A stretch of DNA of 64,000 nt from Pogonophryne albipinna (lineage: Eukaryota > Chordata > Actinopteri > Perciformes > Artedidraconidae). Positions 22,546 to 35,326 of this stretch are shown here, piece after piece; positions within the stretch are counted from its first letter, which is position 1; each line of letters starts with the position of its first letter. The stretch is taken from contig JAPTMU010000164.1 in assembly GCA_028583405.1 (NCBI GenBank), positions 4,413 through 68,412 of the forward strand, written 5' to 3'. Position numbers and translations under genes: made by a program. The notes under the pieces are model-generated. The model made no database searches and was not told the DNA's origin. It was given only the letters and a program-made list of their open reading frames with translations.

Positions 22546-23835
22546 CCTGGTGTCTGTCTGCTTCCTGCTGCTGCCGCCGGCCAATCAGATAGCTCACCTG
22601 TCAAAAGGAAATTATACCCGAAAAAGTGTCTGACAACAGGAGACAGGTGAGTCTCGGTGCAAAGTGATGTGTTCAGGAACCTGCAGCTCAGACTGTGTCC
22701 AGCAGAGAGCAGCAGAGGATCAGACATCATAATCATATATTTATTTTGTGAGCGCTTTTACAGGTGCTCAAAGTCGCTTTACAAAGATAGTGAAAAGAAA
22801 AGAACAACAAATACATATAGTTAAAGTCAAATTTAAAAATCAAGCAATACAAAAACAATCACACATTAAAAGCCAGATTGAAGAGGTGAGTTGTTGTCTT
22901 TATATATACAGTCTATGGTGTGTGAGTGTTTTGAAGGTGGTGAGGTCAGTGCAGTCTCTGATGGGTTGGGGGAGTGAGTTTCAGAGGGAGGGGGCAGCGA
23001 GGGAGAAGGCTCTGTCCCCCCAGGTCCGGTGCTGGTGGGGATGGATAGGAGGTTGGCTTCTGACGAGCGGAGGCAGCGGGAAGGGGTGTGGTGGTGCAGC
23101 AGGTCTGTGAGGTAGGGTGGGGGGGTGGTGGTGCAGCAGGTCTGTGAGGTACGGGGGGGGGGGGCCTGATTGTTGAGGGCTTTGTGAGTAATGAGGAGGA
23201 CTTTGAAGTTGATTCTTTGACGGACGGGGAGCCAGTGGAGGTTCTGGAGGACGGGAGTGATGTGGTCTCGGGAGTGTGTGAGGAGGCGGGCAGCAGAGTT
23301 CTTGATATGTTGGAGTTTATTGAGGAGGTTGGATGGTATGCCGTAGAGCAGGGGTTCCCAACCTTTTTTCCCAAGAGCCCCCCCAAATCACTCCTGTTGG
23401 AAGTTGCGCCCCCCCCCCACACACACACACACACATACACACAAGGGGGGGGGGGGGAGGGAACAGCGGTAATTAAAGTTTAAAAGTCTCAAAATGCTAC
23501 AACTTCTGTCACAAACTGGATGAATGTGAAGTATGTTGTTAAAGGAGGATGAAAGCGTAATTAAGGAGCACTATTGGATTGACTTTGATGGTTATTGGCC
23601 GGTATCGTGACAAACTATGACAGCGTTTTAATTGTCGGGATTTTAATGTTCTGTTGTATCTCTAAACCACTAGCTAAAGACTTTCTTGATGTTCTAGATC
23701 AGGGGTGCCCATTACGTCGATCGCAAAGGTAGTGTGGGTAGATCGCATGGCATTGAAGAAAATAAAAAAATATATTTTTTCTTTTTTTAAGTTATCCTAT
23801 CATCCATCCTTACTATGGCATGTGCCACTTGATTG

Positions 23836-24428
23836 TGATAGCTTTGTTCGTTATTCTCGCGTCCAGGAGAGAAGCCTTAAAAAAGGAGACTAATGGAGTC
23901 TCTGAGAAGGTTCAAATGGGTACTTTAATTAAAAAAGGCGCGGTAATGTTACAAGCAGAATATTGTTCAGTGAGAAAAACAGCTGTTCTGGGGCTCTCGA
24001 GAGGGCAGAAAAGAGCGCGAGAACTACTCTTCCAGCTGCTAAATATCCTCTGCTGGCTCCTCCCCGTGGGCCGGTTGGCCGGATGTTGTCACATGCTACC
24101 CACGTCTGTAAACAAAACGTATTCAAATAAACTGTACCTTCATTTAATATTCAGCAATAATAATATCTCGACGTCTATAGTTAGTTTGGAAATCAGTAGG
24201 TTTCGGTGTGCAACACTCCGTGTCATATCGCTACTAAATTCACCTCTATAGTAAATGGAATATTAGCCACTTGCTAAATGCTAACCGGGATGAAGGATTT
24301 TCAGAATAAAAGCTTGACAACTGGTTGTGCACGGGAACTTCTGGTTTTTCAGTATAAAACCGCATTTAAACTTGACGGTATGTTTAAACTCCATTATGCC
24401 GTCAAAACATTGATTTTAATTTCTAACA
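23836..24428 (-). repeat. ERV 3' LTR (593 bp)
   Basis: It runs from tgatagctttg to ctaaca on the plus strand. It matches the 5' LTR at 48818-49618 with roughly a dozen substitutions (hand count, ~2%). It lacks about 208 bp present in the partner (at 49062-49270 there), so one copy has an indel at the 'ggttgg/ccgg' position near 24078. Confidence 0.85.
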
Positions 24429-24747
24429 GTCCCTCCTTACACACCTAAAAGGTGTGTATAATCAGGGGTGCACATAACTTTTTTGCCCTGGTTCTCAAAG
24501 GAGCACCTGGAGATGTTGCTTGGTGCTCATCCTTAAAATGAAATAAATAAACCGGTCTTTATTTGTCAGACACACGGCACAGAAGATGGAAGATGGAAGA
24601 TGGCTGCCTAGCTGGTGCGGAGGTGAAAACACGCTGCAAACATTTGAGTTATTTTGTAGGAATCCGGGAACTGAGAGTGTAACAAAAGGGCGGGTTGACT
24701 ACGCAAATACTTTTTTCTTACAGAAGGTAAAGAAAAAGGAAAGGGAA

Positions 24748-25716
24748 ATGTCAACCCGTTTCAGCCAGAAAGGAAAACAGAAACAGGCCGGCACAATGAA
24801 TCCGACTGAGGCAAATATACCTGAGGAGGGAGGGGAAGGCCTCTCTGAAATATTAAGAGAAATCAGAGAATTCCGCATGGAAACTGCTGGGAATTTTGGA
24901 GTATTGAAGGAGGAAATAAACGACTTGAGAGAAGGCTTCGGAGAGCTGAAAATAAGAGCGGATGCAGCAGAATTAAGAATCGCAGAAAATGAAGACCGTG
25001 AAATCGGTATGACAAAAATACTCCTTCACAGTTTACGCATGCAAAAGCAACTGGAAAATAAATGCGAGGAACTTGAAGGCCGGGAACGACGGAACAATCT
25101 GAGGATTTATTCAGTGCCCGAAAAATGTGAGGGAAATAGCATGATGGACTTTCTGGAAAACTTAATACGCGAGAAACTGGATGTGAGCGGCGAAATTCCC
25201 ATTGAGAGAGCGCACCGGGCAACGGGGCATCTCACTGGGCACAGCGACCGTCCCCGATCAATAATAGTCCGCTTCCAAAACTACAACGTGAGGCAAAGGG
25301 TGCTACAAGCCGCCTGGGCAAAGAAGGACATCAGGGTGAAAGATTGCAGGATTTTCTTTGATGAGGACTTCACCACCCAAGTGTTCAAGGAGCGCGCAAA
25401 ATACAGACAAGTAAGGAAGCAGCTCCAGGAAAGAAACATCAAATCCCGCATTCTGTTCCCTGCTAAACTGAAATTATTCGAGAAAAACGGAAAAGTCAGG
25501 GTGTTTAACAACCCACAAGATGCGGCACAGGGTCTACTGGAGTATGGTGTCAACATGGAGAGTCCAGCAGGAGAACCGGACTTGGAGTCTACTCTTCAGG
25601 CTTCAGGATGGCAGACACACCGCTCCAGGAACCGGAGAACCCCAGGATGTGAGCTGATGTCGGACGTAAAGACATTCATTGACTCGCTTGATCGGCATGA
25701 AAGAGCAAAGGAATGA
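24748..25716 (+). CDS. LINE ORF1, L1-ORF1p-like RNA-binding protein
   Basis: I prefer the start MSTRFSQKGKQKQ at 24748, since the upstream ~54 codons look non-coding; the frame is open from 24586. From 24748 the layout is: a basic N-terminus; a heptad-rich coiled coil (about residues 35-112: ILREIREF, LKEEINDLREGF, RMQKQLENKCEELE); an RRM-like domain (about 115-195, beginning RRNNLRIYSVPEK); then a C-terminal domain (FKERAKYRQVRKQLQ, GKVRVFNN). This is the L1 ORF1p / Transposase_22 arrangement: a trimeric RNA chaperone coating LINE RNA. The frame is intact to the stop. ORF2 downstream is broken. Confidence 0.8.
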   Translation: MSTRFSQKGKQKQAGTMNPTEANIPEEGGEGLSEILREIREFRMETAGNFGVLKEEINDLREGFGELKIRADAAELRIAENEDREIGMTKILLHSLRMQKQLENKCEELEGRERRNNLRIYSVPEKCEGNSMMDFLENLIREKLDVSGEIPIERAHRATGHLTGHSDRPRSIIVRFQNYNVRQRVLQAAWAKKDIRVKDCRIFFDEDFTTQVFKERAKYRQVRKQLQERNIKSRILFPAKLKLFEKNGKVRVFNNPQDAAQGLLEYGVNMESPAGEPDLESTLQASGWQTHRSRNRRTPGCELMSDVKTFIDSLDRHERAKE

Positions 25717-25780
25717 ACAGGTATGTGTGGAGGGAGTTAACTCCTTGCAGACGTACATGGAAAACAATAACAACACATAA

Positions 25781-28700
25781 ATGACTGAGCCACTCGGAAT
25801 CTTTTCCAGATTTGACAACACAGAGTATAACATGTACAATTTTGATTATGATGTCGATTCAGAGAATCATGTGTTTAATCATATAAGTGACTCGTGTAAA
25901 TATTATACAGATGATCAATTTAATGACAATGTTGGACTTGAAAATACATTTTCTTTAATACATTTCAACTGCAGGAGTCTGTATGCAAACTTTAATGAGA
26001 TCACTGAATACCTACATACATTTCAAAGTAAATTCAAAGTAATTGCCATATCGGAGACTTGGTTAAATAAAGACGAAGTCACTGATTTCCAAATTGAGGG
26101 TTACGTGCTACACCATATCAACAGAACCAATAAGAGAGGAGGGGGCGTGGCTCTTTATGTGGACAGCGTCCTAAAATGCACACTGGTTGAAAAAATGTCA
26201 ATTGTGATGATGATTTAATGGAATGCATAACTATAGAAATGGAAATGGAAAGGAAGAGAAATGTTGTTGTGACTTGTGCATATAGAGCACCAGGATCAAA
26301 TGTAGAGCTTTTTAAAGATAGTTTAGGAGTATTACTGGATGGCCTAAATGAAAATAAAACATGTATTATTTGTGGGGATTTTAACATCGACCTTCTAAAT
26401 GTATCTAAACACAAAACAACTTCTGATTTCCTGGATGCTTTGTACAGCAGAGGGCTTCATCCCCTAATCACTAAGCCCAGTAGAATAACATCAACTTGTG
26501 CAACATTGATCGACAATATCTTTACAAAGGTCATGGAAAACAGTGCTAAGACTGGGCTAATAATAAATGACATAAGCGACCATTTACCTGTATTTGTAGC
26601 ATATGATTGGCAATGAAAGAAAAAGAAGGAAGAGACTCGCAGTAGATATGTCAGGGTAAGGACCGCTGAAGCAAAAGACACATTTAGGAGTGACCTCTTA
26701 AAGGAAGAGTGGAGAGGGGTTTATGGAGAAGATGTAAATGCTGCATATGAGTCCTTCCTAAAAATCTACATATCACTGTATGACAAACATTGTCCCACTG
26801 TGCTCCGTACATATAAAGGTACTTATCATCAAAAGCCTTGGATAACCAAAGGCTTACAAAATGCTTGCAAGAAGAAAAATAACCTTTATAAAGACTTCAT
26901 AACATTTAGGACAAAGGCAATTGAAAAGCAATACAAGGCATATAAAAATAAGTTGACAGTTATAATGAGACAAGCAAAAAGAGAATATTATAATAATATG
27001 TTAAAAGAAAAGAAAAATGATATCAAGGGCACATGGAACATCTTAAATAATGTTATTGGAAATAAATCTGTATCCACTGGCCAGTCACTTCATTGATGAC
27101 AAAAATAAGGTTGTAAAAAACATGAATGAAGTGGTTCATGAATACAACTCTTTTTTTGTAAATGTCGGACCTAATCTTGCAAAGACTATTCCAAAACAAC
27201 ACGATGGGCAAAAAGAGGATGGCGGAATTGGGGGAAGTAAAGTGTTGCAGTCAATGTTTCTGGGAGAGATAAACGAAATTGAAATTAGATCTGTTGTAGA
27301 CAAATGCAAAAATAAGACTTGGACAGATAGTGATGGGATCGACATGACAATAGTGAAAATGACTATTGACTGCATAATTAAACCGCGAAGCTACATCTTT
27401 AATCTTTCACTTCAGACAGGTATTTTCCCAGATAGCATGAAAATAGCTAAAGTTATCCCACTTTTCAAAACAGGGGACAAAAGCCAATTTACCAACTACA
27501 GACCAGTGTCCTTGCTTTCACAATTTTCAAAGGTCCTTGAGAAATTGTTTGTCCAAAAATTTGATAATTTTATTGAAAAAAATGAGTTATTGAGTGAGAG
27601 TCAGTATGGATTTAGGAAAAATCGATCTACAGCTTTAGCTTTAATGAAAATAACAGAAGAAATTACAACAGCTATAGAAAGAAAGAAATACACAATAGGT
27701 GTATTTATTGACTTAAAAAAGGCATTTGACACCATAGACCATTACCTATTAATTTCGAAATTACATAGATATGGTGTGAGAGGAGTAGTTCTAGATTGGT
27801 TAAAAAGTTATTTAGATAACAGACAACAATATGTAGAATTTGCTGGTAGTACATCGGAGTGTATGAACATAGAATGTGGTGTCCCGCAGGGCTCGGTTTT
27901 AGGGCCTAAACTTTTTATTTTGTACATCAATGACATATGTGAAACGTCAACATTATTGCAATTTGTGTTGTTTGCAGACGACACAAATTTATTTTGCTCA
28001 GGAGATGACTTAAACATTTTAGCAAAGTGTATTGGACATGAAATGGTCAAACTTAAAAGATGGTTTGATGAAAATAAGTTAACCCTAAATTTGAATAAAA
28101 CGAAGTTTATGGTTTTTGCTAATAGAAAAAAAGATGAAAACATTTCATTGTCCATTGATGGAGTTTTTATTGAAAGGGTTTCTGAATTTCGATTCTTAGG
28201 TGTGACGCTGGATGAAAACCTGACATGGAAATCACACATAGCACATGTTAAAACCAAAGTGTCTAGGAATATTTCTGTTCTAAACAAGGCAAAGTATTTG
28301 CTAGATTACAAGGCATTGAGGATGTTGTACTGTTCACTCACTTTGCCATTTTTTATTTATTGTATAGAAGTGTGGGGCAACACGTATATGAGCAACATAA
28401 AGCCATTGTCAATATTACAGAAAAGGCCAGTAAGAATAATTCATAAAGCTGACTCAAGAGAACACACCAACAGACTGTTTTTTAAGTCAGGACTCTTGAA
28501 ACTCAAAGACATAGCTGAGCTGCAGACATTATCAGTAATGCACAAAGCAGAATGTTACCAGCATATTTACAACAGTTGTTTGTTTTTGGATCAGACAAGG
28601 AAGACCACAGAAGGAAATTACATTTTAAGCATCCTTATGCAAGGACTAATCTTAAACAAATGTGTATTTCGGTAGTTGGTGTACAATTGTGGAATTCTCA

Positions 28701-28794
28701 ACACAAGGATCTAAAGAATTGTATATGTATTTTTCAGTTAAAGAAATTGTATAAATTAAGAAAGATGGGACTATATGAAGCAGAATGTGAATAA
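25781..28794 (+). pseudogene. LINE ORF2 (endonuclease-RT), several frame breaks
   Basis: The endonuclease domain begins at about 25950 (FNCRSLYANF, ISETWL, GGGVALYV). A frameshift near 26195-26218 precedes GDFNIDL and SDHLPVF. An in-frame TGA sits at 26614-26616 and another frameshift near 27080. RT is open from there to 28675: DLKKAFDTIDH, CGVPQGSVLGP and catalytic FADDTNLF (about 27970). A last frameshift near 28550-28670 precedes the C-terminal piece ending at 28794. Motifs place the RT in the CR1/Jockey/L2 side of non-LTR elements, although ORF1 is L1-like. The element ends in a (gaaat)n tail at about 29265-29291. Confidence 0.85.
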
Positions 28795-30308
28795 GTCTAT
28801 GTACTCTGGTCCTTCATGTTTTTGATGTCTTTGATGTGATGTCTCCTCTGTATTTGCGGGTCCCATTGCCATTGTTATTGTTGTTGTTGTTACTATTATC
28901 ATCATGCGTCGCTTTCCACCTTCTTCTCCAGTAGGACTCAGATGAGGGTGTTGCACTTTTCTTTTCTTTTCCTTATACATGTTTTGTTTCTTTCCGTTAA
29001 CCGTCAAGTGGGAAATAAGTATTTTTTTGTGTTTCTGTTAGTATCCTAAGATACTGTTATGTTTGGCTGTGAAGAAAAAAATAAAATATATATATATATA
29101 TTATTATTATTATGAAGGGCAGACCATCTATTTGTTTTTTGTTTTTTTTAGAAAGGGGCAGGTCACATAAGATTTTATTCTTCTCCCTGCTCCTTTTCGC
29201 TCAATGGTAGTCATGTTTTGTGGCAATTATTGTACATTTTGTTTTGCGTACCATGAGCGGGACAAATAAAAATGAAATGAAATGAAATGAACACACAGAG
29301 GTGAACACAGAACACACATGCAGAGGCGAACACAAGACAACATTAGCACGACCAGTAATCCTACAAGCTGTCATCACTTCCCTCCTGACTGTTCTCCTCA
29401 CTGTCTTCCTCTCTGTCAGACATGGTAGCTGATGATGTAGGCCTACTACTTTCTCTCTGGTTGAGTCTGCGATTAGCTGCTTGCATCCACAAGTCAACAG
29501 CTGGTTTTGGGTCGAAAGTCCAGTTTTAAAAGGATATGTTTGGTTACTGTCCTATAGTTTACATTGGAATGATTTCAAACCTGTTTATCCCAATAATTAT
29601 AAAGGAGTGCCTTGAAAATATGTGTTTACATAAATTGTGACCAAACCGTTTGAACTTAGACTAAAGTGAACTATCTAAACACTCAAGAGTCCTTTACCTC
29701 ACTGAGCTGTAGTTATCAGCCTCTCAGTCTGACTGGAGAGGACTCTCCCTCCACATCATTGTAGAAACATCTTCTTCTTATATTCGCAGCTAGCACCAGA
29801 TTCTAATAACAACAGCGCCGGTACCGGTGCACCCTCCCTTTCTCCCACGCTCACTCGCACTTTGGCTGTGAGCTGCGGGTGCCAGATAAGCCAACATCCC
29901 CATTTTCATCACTTACAGCACCCATCGTACAGGACAAATGAAACGTGTAACCGGGGTGAAAAGGGTGTTACATTTACTTAATTATGAATGTTGTTACATC
30001 AAGGCCGAAAATTAGGATGAGCACCAACGGTAAAAAAAAAAAAATTCCCTCCCAGAGCTACCAGCGCAGCGCCTCCACAGATCTGGCGCCCTAGGCGAAA
30101 ATCAACGCCAGTGCGACGGGCCGGCCCTGAGTTCATATGCAACTCGCAAATATCTTTCTCTCTCTCTCTTCTCTCTCCTCTCTTCTCTCTCCCTCTCTCT
30201 CAATGTTGGTACGCAAATGCGCCTTTTTTCAAATGACCCGGTGTTCTTTTTTTGGCCGAGGTGCGCATGCGCACCTGCGCACCAGTTATGTGCAGCCCTG
30301 TGTATAAT

Positions 30309-30880
30309 ACTGAAATCAATGAGTTCTTCATCTGAACTCTGCATAGTACATAACTCATATCAAAAACATACAATCAAAATGGAATGGTTCAATAGCCTCA
30401 ACTTTACAAAAATACAAAAATACTTTGACTGTTCAAACAAAAGTTTTCCCTTGTGCATAACTTCTAGTGTTAACATTCAATATGGTTCTTCAAAATAGCA
30501 GCAATGGCTTGGTATCAGAACATTTCTTCCTCCCTCCTTTCACAGAAACCGTTCTCATACCACGCTCAGTGTTAAGGCACTTGTTTTTACAAAGTGTAAA
30601 AGAAACAAACCATTTTAGAATATGGCGATTTATAAAACATGAAATCTACCATTTTAGAATAGTATAAAAAAATAAACTATCTTGGAATAGTGTAAAGTAA
30701 ATTGAATTCACTCAATTTTAGCATTTTAGTTTGCTCACTTCTTCACATGATTTCATCATTTTAAGAATCACATCAGCTGGACATTCATTGAACAATCTCA
30801 TCTCTGAACATCCATATCATTTAACATCATTCAAACTAACTCATCATTTTCCTCAACATCTGTATACGGAGGTGGGTCGT
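30309..30880. other. ERV 3' internal sequence, unassigned
   Basis: This AT-rich stretch lies between hAT-C and the env remnant. On the minus strand it would be downstream of env and upstream of the polypurine tract. It contains a loose duplication of 'cattttagaata' near 30610-30660. No reading frame or known domain is seen. Confidence 0.5.
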
Positions 30881-30919
30881 CCTGTTCTGCTAGCATTTAA
30901 AACTGTCCCCCCATGAGAT

Positions 30920-31238
30920 ATTACCTCCTAGCGTGTTCCTGGTTGACGGCCCCATTAATCAGTCGGTTTGCTAAAGCGCGGATGCATGTCGAGAAACAAC
31001 CACAGCACAGTGCCAATATCACGATCACACCTGTCACAGACATCAGTCCACTCAGTAGAACATCCTTGTACTTCCCCAGCCAACCATCTAAGAAACCCCC
31101 CAGGGGGTTCTTCTCTATCCCACTGTTGTCTGCTAACGCTCAGAGTAGTGAGTCCCTTCAGAGCCTTGGTTACTGATCCATCAGGTGAGGTGTTGTTTGG
31201 GATGAAAGTACAACATAATGTTCCAAACATTTTGCATA
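30920..31238 (-). pseudogene. Retroviral env TM fragment, membrane-proximal part
   Basis: Minus-strand reading gives the Cys-Cys end of the CX6CC motif, a short ectodomain remainder and then, in a shifted frame, a hydrophobic membrane span (about 31060-30990) and a short cytoplasmic tail. This is the layout of a retroviral transmembrane envelope subunit. At least one frameshift lies near 31120-31060. The segment ends abruptly at the target site of the Ty3-like element. The other part of the same gene is at 46433-46570. It is not functional. Confidence 0.75.
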
Positions 31239-34200
31239 TGTAACACTTCTATGTACTAGGTTGCTTTCAATGAGGAGTAGAAGATAATATAAATAGAAAA
31301 AACAATATCAAATTAATATAGCCGGCATTTTATTAAACATTCATACAACACTTTCACAAACCCCTCATCCACCCCAGTGAAACCCAATCTGCTATCATGG
31401 ACAAAACAACATTAATCGAACCCGGGTAGTCTGTAGTTTCTCTCTCTCTGGTAATCCAATGACCATCAGTCCTTTCTCTGGTGAGTAGAATCCTTTAGAA
31501 TCCTTTCTCTGGTGAGTAGAATCCTTTAGAATCCTTTCTCTGGTGAGTAGAATCCTTTCTCTGGTGAGTAGAATCCTTTAGAATCCTTTTTCTGGTGAGT
31601 AGAATCCTTTAGAATCCTTTTTATGGTGAGTAGAATCCTTTAGAATCCTTTCTCTGGTGAGTAGAATCCTTTAGAATCCTTTCTCTGGTGAGTAGAATCC
31701 TGTAGAATCCTTTCTCTGGTGAGTAGAATCCTTTAGAATCTTTTTTCTGGTGAGTAGAATCCTTTAGAATCCTTTCTCTGGTGAGTAGAATCCTTTAGAG
31801 TCCTTTTTCTGGTGAGTAGAATCCTTTAGAGTCCTTTCTCTGGTGAGTAGAATCCTTTAGAGTCCTTTTTCTGGTGAGTAGAATCCTTTAGAATCCTTTT
31901 TATGGTGAGTAGAACCCTTTAGAATCCTTTCTCTGGTGAGTAGAATCCTTTAGAATCCTTTCTCTGGTGAGTAGAATCCTTTAGAATCCTTTCTCTGGTG
32001 AGTAGAATCCTTTAGAATCCTTTCTCTGGTGAGTAGAATCCTTTCTCTGGTGAGTAGAATCCTTTAGAATCCTTTTTCTGGTGAGTAGAATCCTTTCTCT
32101 GGTGAGAAGAATCCTTTAGAATCCTTTTTCTGGTGAGTAGAATCCTTTAGAGTCCTTTCTCTGGTGAGTAGAATCCTTTAGAATCCTTTTTCTGGTGAGT
32201 AGAATCCTTTTTCTGGTGAGTAGAATCCTTTAGAGTCCTTTCTCTGGTGAGTAGAATCCTTTAGAATCCTTTTTCTGGTGAGTAGAATCCTTTTTCTGGT
32301 GAGTAGAATCCTTTAGAATCCTTTCTCTGGTGAGTAGAATCCTTTAGAATCCTTTCTCTGGTGAGTAGAATCCTTTAGAATCCTTTTTCTGGTGAGTAGA
32401 ATCCTTTAGAATCCTTTCTCTGGTGAGTAGAATCCTTTAGAATCCTTTCTCTGGTGAGTAGAATCCTTCAGAATCATTTTTCTGGTGAGTAGAATCCTTT
32501 AGAATCCTTTTTCTGGTGAGTAGAATCCTTTAGAATCCTTTTTCTGGTGAGTAGAATCCTTTAGAATCCTTTCTCTGGTGAGTAGAATCCTTTAGAATCC
32601 TTTCTCTGGTGAGTAAAATCCTTTAGAATCCTTTCTCTGGTGAGTAGAATCCTTTAGAGTCCTTTCTCTGGTGAGTAGAATCCTTTAGAATCCTTTTTCT
32701 GGTGAGTAGAATCCTTTAGAATCCTTTCTCCGGTGAGTAGAATCCTTTAGAATCCTTTCTCCGGTGAGTAGAATCCTTTAGAATCCTTTTTTTGGTGAGT
32801 AGAATCCTTTAGAATCCTTTCTCTGGTGAGTAGAATCCTTTAGAATCCTTTCTCTGGTGAGTAGAATCCTTTAGAGTCCTTTCTCTGGTGAGTAGAATCC
32901 TTTAGAATCCTTTTTCTGGTGAGTAGAATCCTTTAGAATCCTTTTTCTGGTCAGTAGAATCCTTTAGAATCCTTTCTCTGGTGAGTAAAATCCTTTAGAA
33001 TCCTTTCTCTGGTGAGTAGAATCCTTTAGAGTCCTTTCTCTGGTGAGTAGAATCCTTTAGAATCCTTTTTCTGGTGAGTAGAATCCTTTAGAATCCTTTC
33101 TCTGGTGAGTAGAATCCTTTAGAATCCTTTCTCTGGTGAGTAGAATCCTTTAGAATCCTTTCTCTGGTGAGTAGAATCCTTTAGAATTCTTTCTCTGGTG
33201 AGTAGAATCCTTTAGAATCCTTTCTCTGTTGAGTAGAATCCTTTAGAATCCTTTCTCTGGTGAGTAGAATCCTTTAGAGTCCTTTCTCTGGTGAGTAGAA
33301 TCATTTAGAATCCTTTCTCTGGTGAGTAGAATCATTTAGAATCCTTTTTCTGGTGAGTAGAATCCTTTAGAGTCCTTTTTCTGGTGAGTAGAATCCTTTA
33401 GAGTCCTTTCTCTGGTGAGTAGAATCATTTAGAGTCATTTCTCTGGTGAGTAGAATCCTGTCTCTGGTGAGTAGAATCATTTAGAGTCCTTTCTCTGGTG
33501 AGTAGAATCATTTAGAATCCTTTTTCTGGTGAGTAGAATCCTTTAGAGTCCTTTTTCTGGTGAGTAGAATCCTTTAGAGTCCTTTCTCTGGTGAGTAGAA
33601 TCATTTAGAGTCATTTCTCTGGTGAGTAGAATCCTTTAGAATCCTTTTTCTGGTGAGTAGAATCCTTTAGAATCCTTTTTCTGGTGAGTAGAATCCTTTA
33701 GAATCCTTTCTCTGGTGAGTAGAATCCTTTCTCTGGTGAGTAGAATCCTTTAGAATCCTTTCTCTGGTGAGTAGAATCCTTTAGAGTCCTTTCTCTGGTG
33801 AGTAGAATCCTTTAGAATCCTTTCTCTGGTGAGTAGAATCCTTTAGAATCCTTTTTCTGGTGAGTAGAATCCTTTAGAATCCTTTCTCTGGTGAGTAGAA
33901 TCCTTTAGAGTCCTTTCTCTGGTGAGTAGAATCCTTTAGAGTCCTTTCTCTGTTGAGTAGAATCCTTTAGAACCATTTTTCTGGTGAGTAGAATCCTTTA
34001 GAGTCCTTTTTCTGGTGAGTAGAATCCTTTAGAATCCTTTCTCTGGTGAGTAGAATCGTTTCTCTGGTGAGTAGAATCCTTTTTCTGGTGAGTAGAATCC
34101 TTTAGAATCCTTTCTCTGGTGAGTAGAATCCTTTCTCTGGTGAGTAGAATCCTTTAGAGTCCTTTCTCTGGTGAGTAGAATCCTTTCTCTGGTGAGTAGA

Positions 34201-35284
34201 ATCCTTTAGAATCCTTTCTCTGGTGAGTGGAATCCTTTAGAATCCTTTCTCTGGTGAGTAGAATCCTTTAGAGTCCTTTCTCTGGTGAGTAGAATCCTTT
34301 AGAATCCCTTTTCTGGTGAGTAGAATCCTTTCGAATCCTTTTTCTGGTGAGTAGAATCCTTTAGAATCCTTTCTCTGGTGAGTAGAATCCTTTAGAATCC
34401 TTTCTCTGGTGAGTAGAATCCTTTAGAATCCTTTCTCTGGTGAGTAGAATCCTTTTTCTGGTGAGTAGAATCCTTTAGAATCCTTTCTCTGGTGAGTAGA
34501 ATCCTTTTTCTGGTGAGTAGAATCCTTTAGAATCCTTTCTCTGGTGAGTAGAATCCTTTAGAATCCTTTCTCTGGTGAGTAGAATCCTTCAGAATCATTT
34601 TTCTGGTGAGTAGAATCCTTTAGAATCCTTTCTCTGGTGAGTAGAATCCTTTAGAATCCTTTTTCTGGTGAGTAGAATCCTTTAGAATCCTTTCTCTGGT
34701 GAGTAGAATCCTTTAGAATCATTTTTCTGGTGAGTAGAATCCTTTAGAATCCTTTTTCTGGTGAGTAGAATCCTTTAGAATCCTTTTTCTGGTGAGTAGA
34801 ATCCTTTAGAGTCCTTTTTCTGGTGAGTAGAATCCTTTAGAATCCTTTTTCTGGTCAGTAGAATCCTTTAGAGTCCTTTTTCTGGTGAGTAGAATCCTTT
34901 AGAATCCTTTCTCTGGTGAGTAGAATCCTTTAGAGTCCTTTTTCTGGTGAGTAGAATCCTTTAGAGTCCTTTTTCTGGTGAGTAGAATCCTTTAGAATCC
35001 TTTCTCTGGTGAGTAGAAGACAAAAACTGCAGCTACAAAAACATCCGTCGGTTCTGCTAGTTCCTGGTTCCCCGCACCATCAAAAAAGCACATCATCAAA
35101 CAATTTGAACACACACAGGGCCCACACTCAGCTGCCACTCATTGAGCCTCATTAACAACCACACCTGGCCTGCTCTTCCTCTCCTCCCTCATATGTAGAC
35201 TCTGCTGCCCCAGCACTGCCCCGAGTGGGAGTTGCTGGTTATTACAGGGTGAAAAAACTCACTGCATTATTTGAGTGGGTTACA
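31239..35284 (-). repeat. 3' LTR with 3.5-kb internal minisatellite
   Basis: About 230 bp of unique sequence, then a tandem array (about 31470-35019), then about 265 bp of unique sequence. The array unit is 31 bp (ggtgagtagaatccttta plus gaatcctttctct), with 21-bp variants lacking one 'agaatccttt'. Unique ends match the 5' LTR except for about seven substitutions and an 11-bp insertion (aacccgggtag near 31424). About 110-120 units. Confidence 0.93.
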
Positions 35285-35326
35285 TTCTCCCCCCCTAAAT
35301 CTGCATGCATCCTTGCATGTTGCACC

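Larger units (their letters stand above)
24463..30300. mobile_element. hAT-C inside the ERV, carrying a LINE
   Basis: The left end is caggggtgcacataactttt; the right end is ccagttatgtgcagccctg. An exact 8-bp TSD, tgtataat, lies at 24455-24462 and 30301-30308. Own sequence flanks the LINE at 24463-24580 and 29292-30300. It has no transposase. The right flank includes a ctctctctcttctctctcc tract near 30150-30200. Confidence 0.9.

Noticed and set aside
22946..23440. Pro/Ser-rich minus-strand frame as a host gene
   Set aside because: It is the C-terminal region of the outer minus-strand LINE, out of frame and crossing the hAT-A insertion point.
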